Position numbers and translations under genes: made by a program | The notes under the pieces: model-generated | The model's database searches: none | Told to the model about the DNA's origin: nothing | Seen by the model: only the letters and a program-made list of their open reading frames with translations | Source: Pseudoips prasinana | Lineage: Eukaryota; Arthropoda; Insecta; Lepidoptera; Nolidae | Direction of reading: 5' to 3' | Assembly (NCBI GenBank): GCA_951640165.1 | Contig: OX621241.1 | Span: 1,994,001-2,058,000 of the forward strand | DNA: 64,000 nucleotides | Part shown: piece after piece, positions 39,410 to 50,906 of the stretch | Position numbering within the stretch: position 1 is the stretch's first letter | Layout: each line of letters opens with the position of its first letter

Positions 39410-39770
39410 TAATGTCCTGTGACATTATCCACACGGCCATCTGATCCCAAATTAAGCAGAACTTGTACTATGGAAACCAAATAGCTGATATATTACATAT
39501 ATTTTTATATATTGTGGACACGGGTCTCAATCGCGATAACGATTTGTAATAATTTGCATTAAATCGTTATCGCGATTGAGACCCGTGTCCACAATATCTA
39601 AAAATGTGTACAAATCGCGAAAGTTTGAACACTAAAAAAACATTAATATTACATATACTTATTTTCTCCTGTAAATATATACTTATATAGATAATTACAC
39701 CCTTATCTGTCCTGGGGGGGAATCCAACCCAGTATCTGCGGCGTGAACCCCAACCAGCCATAGACTTTAA
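39410..39770 (-). mobile_element. tRNA SINE, inverted, split by a hairpin-bearing insert
   Basis: 39410-39500 is the inverted 3' module (GACATTATCCACACGGCCAT, CTATGGAAACCAAATAGCTG). 39646-39770 is the inverted body and head. ATATTACATAT occurs at 39490-39500 and 39646-39656. Confidence 0.78.
39501..39645. mobile_element. 145-bp insert carrying a perfect 37-bp hairpin
   Basis: 39509-39545 and 39561-39597 are exact inverted copies (arms begin ATATTGTGGACACGGGTCTC) with a 15-nt loop. A non-palindromic part follows (GTACAAATCGCGAAAGTTTG, then ACACTAAAAAAAC). It is flanked by an 11-bp direct repeat. A fragment of the arm is at 3477. Confidence 0.78.
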
Positions 39771-40127
39771 AGTCGTTAAAAGCAGCTAAGGTTTTACTCT
39801 ATAAAACCTAATTAATTTGACCTTTCCTTCCCTCCTACATTTGCCTTCGCGATCATCATTAAAGCATGTAAGTAAATAACTTATATCTTAATTACATCAG
39901 ATAGATATAAATCTTGTGTATCGATCATGTTATTATTTGCCTGTAGTTTTTCGACAGGCTCTAATGAATATGCGAGCTTGATTAGATTACATAGTACGCT
40001 ACGTAGAGGACCCATGTCGGAAAAAGTCCTAGGAAGTAGGAAAATGAATAAGACTTTTTTTTAATCACCGCTTTCAGCTTGCTCTGCTTAGTTTGGTACT
40101 TCTTCTTCTTAGCGAGTCGGTGGCAAT
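39771..40127. other. No identifiable feature
   Basis: Nothing supported apart from TTCTTCTTCTTAGCGAGTCG at 40098, the 3' flank of the LINE scrap that follows. Confidence 0.3.
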
Positions 40128-40285
40128 CTAAATTGTGTCCGCCCAGAACTTGGCCACGAGAATCGCATTATGAGTAGCCTCCATCAGTTCTTTAAGCGTG
40201 CAGTTGTAAGGGCGCGCGCTACATGATAACAGATGTCCCATTGTCTGTGGGACTACACCACATTCGCATTGAACCTGAACAAATT
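40128..40285 (-). pseudogene. LINE polyprotein C-terminal scrap with CxC zinc-binding-like motif
   Basis: Reads VQVQCECGVVPQTMGHLLSC, SARPYNCTLKELMEATHNAI, LVAKFWADTI then stop. The C-x-C-G...QTM-HLL-C arrangement is the usual end of a family of insect LINE proteins. Its 5' part is missing. Confidence 0.72.
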
Positions 40286-40384
40286 TTCCCTGCTACGACC
40301 AACCTGGGTTCGAAGTTTGGTACTGCATTGTGAGCTTGACAAGTGATTGTTTATATCCAAATGCTGAACTATTTCATTATCTGA

Positions 40385-40820
40385 AGGGTTATCACATCAT
40401 ATCAGCCGAAAAACGACCACGGCTGGACAAAGGTCTCTCCAAGCATTAACACAATAGCCGGTCTTGTGCTGCCACCATCCAGCGGTTTCCAGCGACCCTC
40501 ACAAGATCATCAGTCCATTTTGTAGGGGGCCTGACTACGCTGCGTCTTCCGATTCGTGTCGCAACTCGAGAAACTCTCTGACCCAGCGGCCGTCGGTTCT
40601 ACGAGCTATGTGCCCCGCCCACTGCCACTTCTTTTTGGTAATTCTTTGGGTTAAGTTGGCTACTTTGGTTCGCCTGCGGATTTCCATGTTTCTGGTTCGA
40701 TTGCGCAGACATACTCCGTGTATAGCCCTCTTCATTGTTCTTTGGGTGATCTTAATCCTTTTCATGAGGCCCATAGTAAGCGACCACGTCTGATTCCATA
40801 AGTCATGACTTGATATAATT
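40385..40820 (-). pseudogene. RTE reverse transcriptase C-terminus and 3' tail
   Basis: LWNQTWSLTMGLMKRIKITQ, RTMKRAIHGVCLRNRTRNME, IRRRTKVANLTQRI, KWQWAGHIARRTDGRW: the typical RTE ending, as at 50255. A frameshift lies at the YG...ETWSL junction, and everything upstream of about 40820 is gone. Confidence 0.82.
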
Positions 40821-42589
40821 TGGTTAAATATGTTGCCTTCAATAAAATTGTCGTTACTTCCAAACGATCCAAGCAACTGTAGCAGGTAGCAAAATAGGTA
40901 GAAATTAGCCGGTAGCGTCCACTTATTGCACTTGTTTGAAAAAAAGTCCAGTCCAACTTTTATATAATGTGTGGTATCCCTTATACAACTCATTCCGTGC
41001 AATCATTATATCCTGAGGTCTCCGAAGCGTTAACTTGCTCTACATCACACGTCGTTCATCAATGTAGGATCATGGTTTTGTAGTTCATCTAACGTCATTT
41101 CACAGCTCCTTTTATCATTAGAATTATACAATAAAATAGGGAAGCGATCCACCCCAGCCCGAGATTTGAAATGAAGGTATAAATTAAGCATCAGCATAAG
41201 GAACAAGATTCCATGTCTCGAATAGCAAGTGTAGCCGTCGGTTGACGGAAGCCTAATAGACACCTCTGACTCCTAGTATAACCATATTATTTACTGTTAC
41301 CCTAGTAGGTTCGAAAAAAAGTTGCAGTCAAGCGACTGATTTTAGGAACTGGAGGTATTAAAATAGTTTGGGAGTCGACGCTAACAGAAACAGGAAAAGG
41401 TCCTCAACAGAAGCGGGTAACGGTAAGACAGAAGAAACCATTCTTAGAGCATCACGCATTGTAAGAAGAAAGCTGTTCCGAGTCGAGCATAAACCATCCG
41501 AGTCCATTTTTGGACCTCTTCCGCAAGCACCGTCTACTCAGGAACAACGTCATGATGAGATGACGGGTTATCTAACGAAAGTCAATGCTATTAGAAACTT
41601 TTGTGATACAACTCAACTTGTACTTACGTGATCGCGCCGTGATCTCCGTCACCTTCCTATTTAGTTTGCATTCCATCACACGAGCAGTTTAGCATGTTTA
41701 ATATTAATTCAACATGCCAAACTGTCTCTTTACATTATAAAGTTGCAGTTGTAAAAAGCCCACCAGTTTATAACAACGTCATTGTTAAATACTATTGAAT
41801 ACAAAACTATTTCAAATGAAATCTAATCTATAAAAATAAAACCTGTTCCAAATCCCAACGATTTCAGAGCACAGACAAAATCACCACGTCAGATGTCAAT
41901 AGTCATATAGTTCTAAATCAAAATATAAGCCAGCATTTCCGGAATATAATGGCTCAAACAGACGCACGCAATTTTTTTTATGTTTAAATTCAGTCTCTGT
42001 GGGTGTAAATATTCGAATTATTACAAAATTACTCCCAAGCTCAGATCACAGCCCTATGGCTTTGTACGGAATGAATGCTAAGGAAGAATAGATATAGTTT
42101 TCAAAATTCCATGTGAAAATATATAGGTAATGTTACCAAGTTTGATGCCATTACCTTTTGTAAATTGTTGTAAATTATTCAGTTTCCTAGTCATAATTTA
42201 CATAAGCAATAACTTAAAACTTTAAGCGCGATCACTCAATAGTAGTGCGTGCTAAGACCATATTTATTACGAACCCCCTAGAAGGGGGGTAATTAACCGG
42301 GTTGCATGCAGTCACCCTTCCGACATAGCTTCCTGCAAGTTCAGAGTTCTCTCTACTCGGACAGTTTGCAGGTAGAAAATATAGTTTACATGTTTTTATC
42401 ATAGAGAGGAAACATGGTTGACTAGCTCTATGCAAATGTCACAATAGTTTTTACAATTTGTTTGTGTGAAGGTTTTGCTTACTCGACAACACTGGAATGC
42501 TAATTTTAATTGAATTTTATAATTATTGGTTTTAACGTGTGGGTTTAATTTCCATACAAGTTAATTTTTTTGCTGGATAAGCGGGGAAT
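40821..42589. other. No identifiable gene
   Basis: Small frames at 41045-41263 (minus) and 41368-41631 (plus; Arg/Lys/Glu-rich, RIVRRKLFRVEHKPSESIFG) are not recognised. No repeat recurs here and no tRNA-like head is present. Confidence 0.3.
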
Positions 42590-42850
42590 AAGTCACGGAT
42601 ACCTAAGACATGCACTAGCTGTGGGAATAAGAATATCGCCACACCGTTTAATCCCGTGGGGGGCGTAGAAATCAACTCGAGGGAATATCTCCCAGAGAGC
42701 TGCCACCTGCGTATCTCTGTCTACCATGACCATCATGCCTGTGGCCGAGCAAAGTGATTATGGCATATCCTTCCAAAAGAACGACACGACTCCATTATGG
42801 AAGGTCCTGAGGCAACAGAGGTAGAATACCTATAACACTCTTCCTTCTAT
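42590..42850 (-). repeat. Repeat related to 4380-5010 and 17445-17580
   Basis: GTGGGGGGCGTAGAAATCAA, CTCGAGGGAATATCTCCCAG, ACCATGACCATCATGCCTGT on the plus strand are the inverted form of that family. Confidence 0.5.
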
Positions 42851-42965
42851 GATTATTTAGACTCCGGAAATAAACTCACTTTCCATAAAACACTACGCAA
42901 TTATAGATTTTTTTAAAGGGTCTGTTTTCCAGAATGTTATCATAATATATATCGTCCCCGTAATT

Positions 42966-43155
42966 ATACACATTTTAATCACACTAATATTTAATAGGCG
43001 AAACTTTGTGAGTGTGTATGTTTGTTACTTCTTCACGAGTAAACGGCTGGAGCGATTTTAATTAAATTTGGTATGGAGTTGGCTAACACCCTGGATTAAC
43101 ACATAGGCTATAATTTACAAAGTTTAACGCGGGTAAAACCACGGGGCACAGCTAG
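42966..43155 (-). repeat. S3 repeat, inverted
   Basis: GGCGAAACTTTGTGAGTGTG...AAAGTTTAACGCGGGTAAAA and CACGGGGCACAGCTAGT. Confidence 0.78.
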
Positions 43156-43424
43156 TACGTTATAACGTGAACTAAGAAGTGTCATTTTGCCAGTGATTAG
43201 TAGTCACAACCTCAGGTCCAGAGTCAAGAGATGTAGCATAGTGTACTGTATGAAACGGATCGATAATGAAGTTGCATATATTTTATTGCTACCATTAGGT
43301 ACGTTAGGTGACTTGTCAAGTTGTAAATGCAAATAATGTTTACCTGAGTATCATGTTCTACTTTAAATGCAAGCCGAATCTACTTATAATACGTTCGATT
43401 TATAATCTATTTATATAAAGTGCT

Positions 43425-43665
43425 AGAAAATATATGAAAAGGATAGTAATTGTTTTGCAAGTTCGCAAAATATGCTTATTTCCGAATTTAGCACTTTAGA
43501 ATAATATGATATGCAGATCATGATACTTAGGTATGATATAATATGATATGGAGATCATGATAGGTAGGCATATATACTCGTATGCCTACCTAATGTTAAG
43601 CAGTTACTGTAACCTTTAACACTTGCAAAACAAGTGCTATCCTTTTCATATCCTTTCCTGTTTGA
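43425..43665. repeat. Fold-back structure
   Basis: Outer arms ATGAAAAGGATAG...TGTTTTGCAAG (43434-43460) and CTTGCAAAACAAGTGCTATC with CTTTTCAT (43622-43651). At the centre AGGTAGGCATA pairs with TATGCCTACCT. AATATGATATG-AGATCATGAT is duplicated at 43501 and 43543. Confidence 0.65.
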
Positions 43666-44647
43666 ATCGAAATATGTTGAAATAAAAAAAAATGTCATAT
43701 ATTAACAAATAGATACCAAGAAAAAGATTTTGATAGACGTTTTCATTTTCAAAATTGAACAGGTTTATTTTTGGGTATCGCTTCATACGATTTCGTTTTT
43801 TTTATGTATTATTGCAAATAACTATGTTTTTTTTAATGTGAATTTTGGTCATGTATCGAGAATGTGCCATGTAACCTGAATTTTTTATATATTATTAAAA
43901 TATATATTTTATACATTTAAAACTCAATCTATATAATTGAATTATTTTCTATAATTTATATGATAATTCTAATTAGTGAATAACAAACAAATTATTTAAT
44001 GTTCAATTAGTATTAAAGTTTCGCTTCCATCTGTCGTTCAGTGTCCCACGATACTTCACGCTGAGTAATAAGGGACTAAGACCTTCCCTTCCCAAAATAA
44101 ACCTAAATCCCCACTAAAAATAGAGCACAACACGTCAATCAACCCGACGGATTGACACACTCATTATTGTTGAAATCAGCAACATAACCCAATTTGCTTG
44201 CTTCAGCTGCAATGGGAGAAAAACGGTGCGCATACGCATCCTATATAATTTTGCGCCATAAAGGTACCTGCATGATGACAGCCCAGTAATCTCAAACTGC
44301 GAAAATTACCAATTTTATGATCCCAAATTATATATAGACTTAATTTGGATTCAGCTATATAATCATTTGCCACCGATATTTCGACCTTATTTCGTAACAA
44401 TATGGGTTTGCCAGGAGTTCTTCAGGGGTAAAAGTAGGCGGGGATGTCGGTTTCTCTGGTGAGTCTCTTGACTGATTGCTTTGATTGACGGCTTGACGGG
44501 TACTCTTGTTTGTCTGTTTGTGTGTCTGGTGTCAGATTGCTTGTAGATTACATCGTCTTAGGTCTTGTACACATTATTAGTTTTTATAAATACTAACTTT
44601 AGGCTCATATTCTTTTACGTTTCTGAGATGTGATTAGCTTATTGTAC
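43666..44647. other. No identifiable feature
   Basis: A/T-rich; nothing supported. Confidence 0.3.
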
Positions 44648-44935
44648 CTGAAAATGGTATTGTCCGGCGGGTATCGAACCGGCACCCTCTAACAATCCGG
44701 TGTATGCGCTCTGATTTAAGCTAAGAACGATACTCACTAGCTGACCCTATCAGAGGATGTAGGTGTCTCCATTGACTGATCTCTTTCTGGTCATGCCGCT
44801 AGTCGCCCCATCGGATCATGAGAGTGATGGAATTAAAATTGCCCCTTTATTTACGCACACACTGCTCCTTATGTCTCCATTGAGACTGGCCGCCGTGGGT
44901 AAAATTTGAGCAGGAGGACATTATTATTCCTCATC
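44648..44935 (+). mobile_element. tRNA-like fragment and family H SINE, degraded
   Basis: 44648-44690 on the minus strand has a B-box-like GGTTCGATACCCGCCGG. 44758-44935 has TGATCTCTTTCTGGTCATGC, CGCTAGTCGCCCCATCGGAT and TCCATTGAGACTGGCCGCCG, the body and end of family H. Confidence 0.6.
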
Positions 44936-45236
44936 AACATCGTCATGTAGCAACCTGCTGTATCAAGGGCTTCCACAAAGTTCTCCACAATCTTTATTTT
45001 TCTTCTATATGGACTCTTTCGTTTAGAATATTTAGCAGTGTTAAATAATTTGATAAATAAAGTTACATGCATATGAATTCAACATTATGCAGCGTTTTCG
45101 TCATTAAGTCGAAAGTCCTCCATAGTCAAGTCAAAGTCCTACCCCCAGTAAAGTAGTGAAGAGTTTACTAGAGGCTTCTATGGAATTTTGGAATCAACAC
45201 AGAAAATCTCAATTCACTTGTTATGTTTAAAGTGTC

Positions 45237-45563
45237 TATCGGTGGCGTTTTCACCCGCAGATAATGAGGTCCTGGGTTCGAATCCCGGGTCGGGCCGGGT
45301 TTTTGGGATTTTTCCGTAAAAAGAAATAAGTTGGCGGTAGTACACCCCCGTGCCTCGGAGAGCACGTAAAGCCGTAGGTCCTGTCCTGACCTCTTTCTGG
45401 TCGTGTCGCTAGTCGTCCCATCGGATCATGAGAGTGATGGAATAGAAAGTGCCCCTGTGTTTGCGCACACACTTGTGCACTTTAATACGTCCTGCGCAAT
45501 TGGCTAGTCTCCATTGAGACTGGCCGCCGTGGCCGAAATTCGGTCGGGAGGACATTATTATTT
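45237..45563 (+). mobile_element. Family H tRNA-derived SINE, complete copy
   Basis: B box GGGTTCGAATCCCGGGTCG at 45274, then GGGATTTTTCCGTAAAAAGA, GTGCCTCGGAGAGCACGTAA, GATCATGAGAGTGATGGAAT, and the end GCCGTGGCCGAAATTCGGTC with GGGAGGACATTATTATT. It shares the CCGAAATTCGG end with the fragments at 18690 and 63700, suggesting a partner LINE. Confidence 0.82.
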
Positions 45564-46384
45564 TTAAAAATCCACTATATTTACACATTGAAACTTGAAT
45601 GTAGACCAGTTTTAGATAATGACACAATGAAATGCCTTGATGAGTTCTCGTTGGTGCCAAAACCCCATCCAGAAGCTTCCAGGTGCTTCTTACATTATTA
45701 TTAGAATTATATTATTATAAAATGAATTGGTTGCATTTTAAGGTAGGTGTGGTATCTTGTATGTCCAAGACTTTAGCTGCAATTTTATAAGTTTTATTAA
45801 ACCAGATCAATTTGTGGTGGTGGTCTCCGTAGGTGTTAGGAAAACCATTAAGTTATGAACTCGGGAAGTGATTTTACGACGCCGTAAAACCTACAGGGGT
45901 CTTATTTTTGTTTCATTATAGTTTGTGGGTGTTGTGTTTATTTATTGGCTAAAAAACAAAGAATATTTGATTGTCTTTTGATTATTCAGCTTTCGTAAAG
46001 TTTTTGAGGCACCCACCTACCTCAATATAATTTGAAATTTGAAAGGTCCAAATAAAATAATATATAAATATTCCAAAGTTCAGGAAGAAATCACTACAAA
46101 AGAAGATTACGTACTTATAATGTCCTAACTTAACGTTATAAACGCAGTTGTGTTTGTTTGTGACGGTTTGACGCCTGAACTACTCAACCGATCGTTATGA
46201 AAGTTTTCAAACACGTTGTCAAATGTAAAAGAACTGTTCCCGAGGTTGTGTAATAAGCGAGAATTATCATAACATTAGTAAAATACAAAAACACGAAAGG
46301 CCTAGGTGGTTACGTTGTTTATCGTACTTACCCGCATATAGGATACCTAAGTATACTAATGTATATGGTGGACGGACGTGGGAA
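45564..46384. other. No identifiable feature
   Basis: A/T-rich; nothing supported. Confidence 0.3.
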
Positions 46385-46498
46385 TGCATGCTGCCATCTT
46401 TAATGAACGAGATACCCATCGAAATCCATGACAAATTGAATGATAAAAATTGCGCTGCAGTGCTTAAGAAATATTTCTTGAATGGAAGTGTTTCTTAA
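46385..46498 (+). pseudogene. Possible LINE C-terminal scrap
   Basis: LPSLMNEIPIEIHDKLNDKN, CAAVLKKYFLNGSVS and stop at 46496-46498. The LP...IP-EI...LKKYFL pattern resembles LINE RT endings. It is short, so a chance frame or another gene is possible. Confidence 0.45.
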
Positions 46499-48100
46499 AC
46501 ACTGTAAACTTGTGTATTTGGGTGTGTTCATGCTACGGCACCGAGATGCGTGTCTGACATACCACTGTTAAACCCGCGGTTTGTGTGGTATGTTCTGAGT
46601 TTGTATTTATGTAATTAAAATTAATGTATTGAATATTAAACGAAAAAAAAGGGATTAAACATAACATAATTTAAGTAAAATAAATCAAATAGTAGCTCGT
46701 AAAGAACTGTTCCCTTTATCTCTACATAATCATACATGTCGAGCTCTGTAAATAATAAATAAAAGTTTTTTATACGCTATATTATCCGACTTTAAGAAAA
46801 CGCTATAATAATCAAAATATATTTGTAGTATTATTACTTTATATATATAGTTAATTATCGGTACATGTAGATTAGATTTGAGAATTAACATATAATTTAT
46901 GATAGTAATTATTACGTTACATAGCTAGCTTACTTAAATTATTATCAAAATAGTTATTTACAAGTGTAAATATCTACTTAATACTGTATATAATTATAGT
47001 TTTAGATATAATTTACTACATCGTGTTTGAATGGTTATGTCTATATCAAGGTAAGATTTCAATATTATGATGCCTTATATAGGCCCTGATAGCAGTAGTA
47101 GACTGGGCAGGAGGAACAAACAGATAAATGGGCCATACTTTGGGATAACACTCATACATACACTCATACACATATTCCCATACGTTTTGTGATGAACTTT
47201 TGGAAATTTACACAATATTTTCTTTGGATCTACTAACCTGGGTACGTAGTCTGTTAAGAGTTACCCTGACGTACTGTGATATGTATGTATGTGTAATTTA
47301 ATTCAATCCCGTGATTAAAATAAAGATGTAGGTATCTACTCAATTTTCTATATACACAAACACACACACGCGCATACACACACATACACACACAGACACA
47401 CGCTTACACAGGTTTATTTACTTACTTATATATATATATATACAGCTAGATAAATAATATAAAAGTATCTTGCTGACAAATTTATATAATGTACTAGGTT
47501 TCGGGGGGCCTGGAGTGCCAAAATAGAGGCCTTGGCTTAGTTTAGACTCCAGATCTCTCACAAATTGCAACTTCATACATTTTGTCAACTTTATTTGTTT
47601 CATGTTAATATCATGTAATTTGTGGAGATAAAAATAAATCATTTTTGTATTTGTATGTAGCTGTGGTTGTAGCCAGAAAACTTTAACGACTTTTATCGTT
47701 GAGGAGTTGGAATTAAACTATAAAGAGGGACTTTTGCCGGTCTCCTCCATATGCTTTTCAAAATCACTTCTTTCTACTTCTCTCTCATTCAAGTTGCTTA
47801 CGGATCGAATCGCTGTGCTCAACTACACTCAAATGTTTCTAGCATTTAGCGCTATCCAGACAGTGCGAGGTCTTTTATACAAGACTTATTCCTCATGAGA
47901 CGGTGATTCACTCCCTTCTTCGGGCGTAGTCATTACTGTAAGAAAAATCTTGAGAGGTGTCAAGGGACACCTGGATGGAACGAAGTTATTTCTTATTATT
48001 TATTATGTACAAAAAACCTGTATACACTCAACAAAAATAATCGTCGCGACACCACACTGTTCAATGCGAAATGGAAATGAAAATATCTGGCTTGCTTTCT
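46499..48100. other. No gene; CA-rich microsatellite at 47348-47440
   Basis: ACACACAC-type repeat interrupted by CGCG and CATA, then TATATATA. The frame at 47707-47898 is not recognised. Confidence 0.4.
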
Positions 48101-48131
48101 ATAAGAGAGAGAAAGAGAGAGAGAGAGAAAC
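48101..48131. repeat. GA microsatellite
   Basis: GAGAGAGAAAGAGAGAGAGA run. It lies inside an unrecognised 116-codon frame (47950-48300). Confidence 0.8.
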
Positions 48132-48676
48132 ATGCGCACGCCGCACAGCTGCAAAAAGTGTCGTGACAACTTTTCGTAAGATTTTTTTTCCGTCTAGCCC
48201 CCTTTCACAACGCGCGATAAGGAACTTCGTTCCAAAATCACAAGAATTAGCTAACTACAGTTTTATCCATTGTGTAAAACTTTGCTTACTAGATTTGTAA
48301 TAGTTTAAGTACTGAACTTCGTCTTTCTCCATGTTACCTACTGAACACCTTGATCTTGGATGGTTTTAGGGTTCCATATCGCAAAAGAAACGCAACCCTC
48401 GTCGGATCACTTCGTTGTCCGTCCGTCTGTCTCACCACTTTGCTAAGCATTGTGTGGGAAAGTTGAAATTAATAACAAATACACAAGCCAATCACCAAAA
48501 CGGTTATTTATAAGTTTAAATACTGATTGTCAATATTTTTTTTATTTTTATTTATTTTATTTTATTGGAAGACCAACAGCACTTAACAACATATTGAAAA
48601 TAATTTAAATATTAAACAGTAGGCCAATTATAGGTCTCCACGAGTATATCTAAATATATTTTACTACATCATCATC
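48132..48676. other. No identifiable gene
   Basis: 48366-48430 (TTTTAGGGTTCCATATCGCA, GTCCGTCCGTCTGTCTCACC) is a distant relative of the family A opening. Confidence 0.35.
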
Positions 48677-49037
48677 ATCATCATCACACTAATATTATAA
48701 GGGCTAAAGTATGTGAGTTTGTGAGTGTGTACGTTTGTTACCTCTTTACGTGTAAACGGCTGAAGCGAATTTAATAAAATTTGGTTTGGAGATAGCTTAC
48801 ACCCTGGATTAACACATAGGCTATAATTTATAAAATTTAACGCGGGTAAAACCGCGGGGCACAGGTAGTATTATAAAGGCGAAAGTTTGTGAGTTTGTAA
48901 GTATGTTTGTAACTTCTTCACGTCTAAACGACAAGAGCGTATTTAATAAAAATTGGTATGGAATTAGAAGACATCCAGAACACATAGGCTATAATTTATA
49001 AAGTTTAACGCGGGTAAAACCGCGGGGCACAACTAGT
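48677..49037 (-). repeat. Two S3 repeats in tandem, inverted
   Basis: 48677-48870 and 48871-49037 both end GTAAAACCGCGGGGCACA. The second is shorter and has lost part of its middle. Confidence 0.78.
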
Positions 49038-49534
49038 AACATATAAAGACAGAAGATGACGTGTTACCAAAGTTATGCTCAAACGTATACGACGTACTGC
49101 CTACCTACAGTTGCGAACTAAACAGTGTTGAGGTAGGTTGCAAACCGGTTGCTTGTGACGTCGTCGCGTCTCCGCATCGTGTGAATTCGTGTGATAGGGT
49201 AAGACAAAATAGACGTACATACACTTGATATACGCTTGTAACCATCTTTAAAGATCAATGGAACGGTAGAATTCACCGTAGTCGGTTGTCCACGGCACAT
49301 TTTTTGTACAAATTTTGCAGCGCCGGTTGGCGTGGTTGGTACGTAACTTTTTCTGGGTACACAATATGTAGTTGTCCTGCGCAGGGTTCGAACACAAAAT
49401 ATGTATGAAGCCGAAAAAATAGTGAGGTGACTTTTTAACCACACCGCCACACGTGACCAACTATTTCATAAGTGTTAGTGTTTTTTTTTCTTGTTTAAAA
49501 TAATTTTATTGCTTTTAATTATTCAACGGAATTA
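49038..49534. other. Two tRNA-SINE head fragments, otherwise nothing
   Basis: CCGGTTGGCGTGGTTGGTAC at 49322 is a plus-strand head. 49375-49455 on the minus strand has GGTGTGGCGGTGTGG-like and TGTGTTCGAACCCTGCGC motifs. Confidence 0.4.
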
Positions 49535-49695
49535 ATACGTAGTGTCAAATGCTTGCTATTCACGCTGGAGATCGTGGGTTCGATTCCCACCCAGGACAGA
49601 TATTTGTGTGCATGAACATGTCTGTTTGTCTGTTTGTCCTGAGTCTGGGTGTAATTATCTTACAAGTATGTATTTACAAAAGGAACGTAGTATAT
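49535..49695 (+). mobile_element. tRNA SINE, left half, split by the TIR transposon
   Basis: TTGCTATTCACGCTGGAGAT, GTGGGTTCGATTCCCACCC and the body to AGGAACGTAGTATAT. The rest resumes at 53539. Confidence 0.88.
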
Positions 49696-50254
49696 CGTCC
49701 CCGTAGTTGGAAAACTAAATAACTCTGATTTTGTAGTTCTGAGATAAACGCGATTTAGTGTTTTTTTTTTAGTTAATGTACATTTGTAAGAAAATGTGAG
49801 ACAATTTTGCTGTCGGCAATTTTATATTTTGTGGACCTGATAACCTTTCACATTATGCTTTGACAAACTGAACTCTATATTTAACTATAACTAAATAACA
49901 AATAAAAAATCAAGTTGTTTAATTTTGCCACAACTGTTTTTATAACGTAACTGCATTTAGCTACTTATTTCGGCTATTTATTTAGTTTTCCTACAAGGTA
50001 AATACATTTGGTAGAGTAAAATTTGGTGGAATAAGTGCAGTTATTGAATTTATCATACTCGAAATATTTTCAAATGTAAAATTTAGTGGCTTTGTATGTT
50101 ATTATTACTTTGATATTTTTTTACTTTTGTTGGTCTCATATGAAATAAACGCTGTATTAGTTAATTAATAAAGTTACATTAAGCAATAAATAGAAAAGTT
50201 TAGAAAAGGTGTATTGTTATCAGATACTTATCATGCCACAAACTTAAACAATAA

Positions 50255-50884
50255 ACATCATCATCATCATATCAGCCGAACTCCACAATTGCCGGTCTTG
50301 CGCTATTCGCACCCAGCGCCTTCCAGCGACCCGCACAAGATCATCGGCCCATCTTGTAGGGGGCCTACCCACGCTCTCTCCTCTTCCAGTTCGTGGTCGC
50401 CTCTTGAGAACCTTTTTGCCCCAACGGTCGTCGGGTCTACAAATTATGTGCCCCGCCCACTGCCACTTCAGTTTTGCAATTCTTCGGGCTATGTCGGTGA
50501 CTTTGGTTCGCCTGCGGATTTTGAAACTTCTTATTCGATCCCGCAGGGAAACTCCGAGCATAGCCCTCTCCATTGCTCTTGGGGTGACCTTGAGCCTTCT
50601 AATAAGGCCCATAGTGAGCGACCACGTCTCTGTTTCGTAAGTCATCACTGGCAACACACACTGGTCGAAGACTTTCGACATGAGAAACTAGTAGTAAGAA
50701 GTATTTTGGAAGAGAAAATGTTACGTAGCGTCCCGAACGCTGCCCAGCCGTGTCGCAGTGACATAGTGGCGTTTTCATACAAACACTTTAACACCTCGAT
50801 ATACCGGTAGTCGATTTGGCACCTTTGGAGAGACCTGAGCACGGCCCAGGCTTCGATAGAATCAAAGGCTTTCTCATAATCCAC
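50255..50884 (-). pseudogene. RTE RT palm start and C-terminus, catalytic core deleted
   Basis: Frame one (50884-50645) reads DYEKAFDSIEAWAVLRSLQR, YIEVLKCLYENATMSL and then directly RHGWAAFGTLRNIFSSKI. In intact RTEs these are separated by GVRQGD and the FADD motif, about 200 residues, so the catalytic centre is gone. After a frameshift near 50680, frame two gives VFDQCVLPVMTYETETWSLT, ERAMLGVSLRDRIR, KWQWAGHIICRPDDRWGKKV and GRPPTRWADDLVRVAGRRWV. Confidence 0.85.
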
Positions 50885-50906
50885 GAACGCTAAACACAGT
50901 GGCTTG

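Noticed and set aside
41368..41631. 87-codon basic open frame
   Set aside because: Arg/Lys-rich but no known domain and no splice or repeat context to support it; kept only as a note.
47950..48300. 116-codon frame with KREKEREREC stretch
   Set aside because: The charged run is the GA microsatellite at 48101-48131; the rest is not recognisable.
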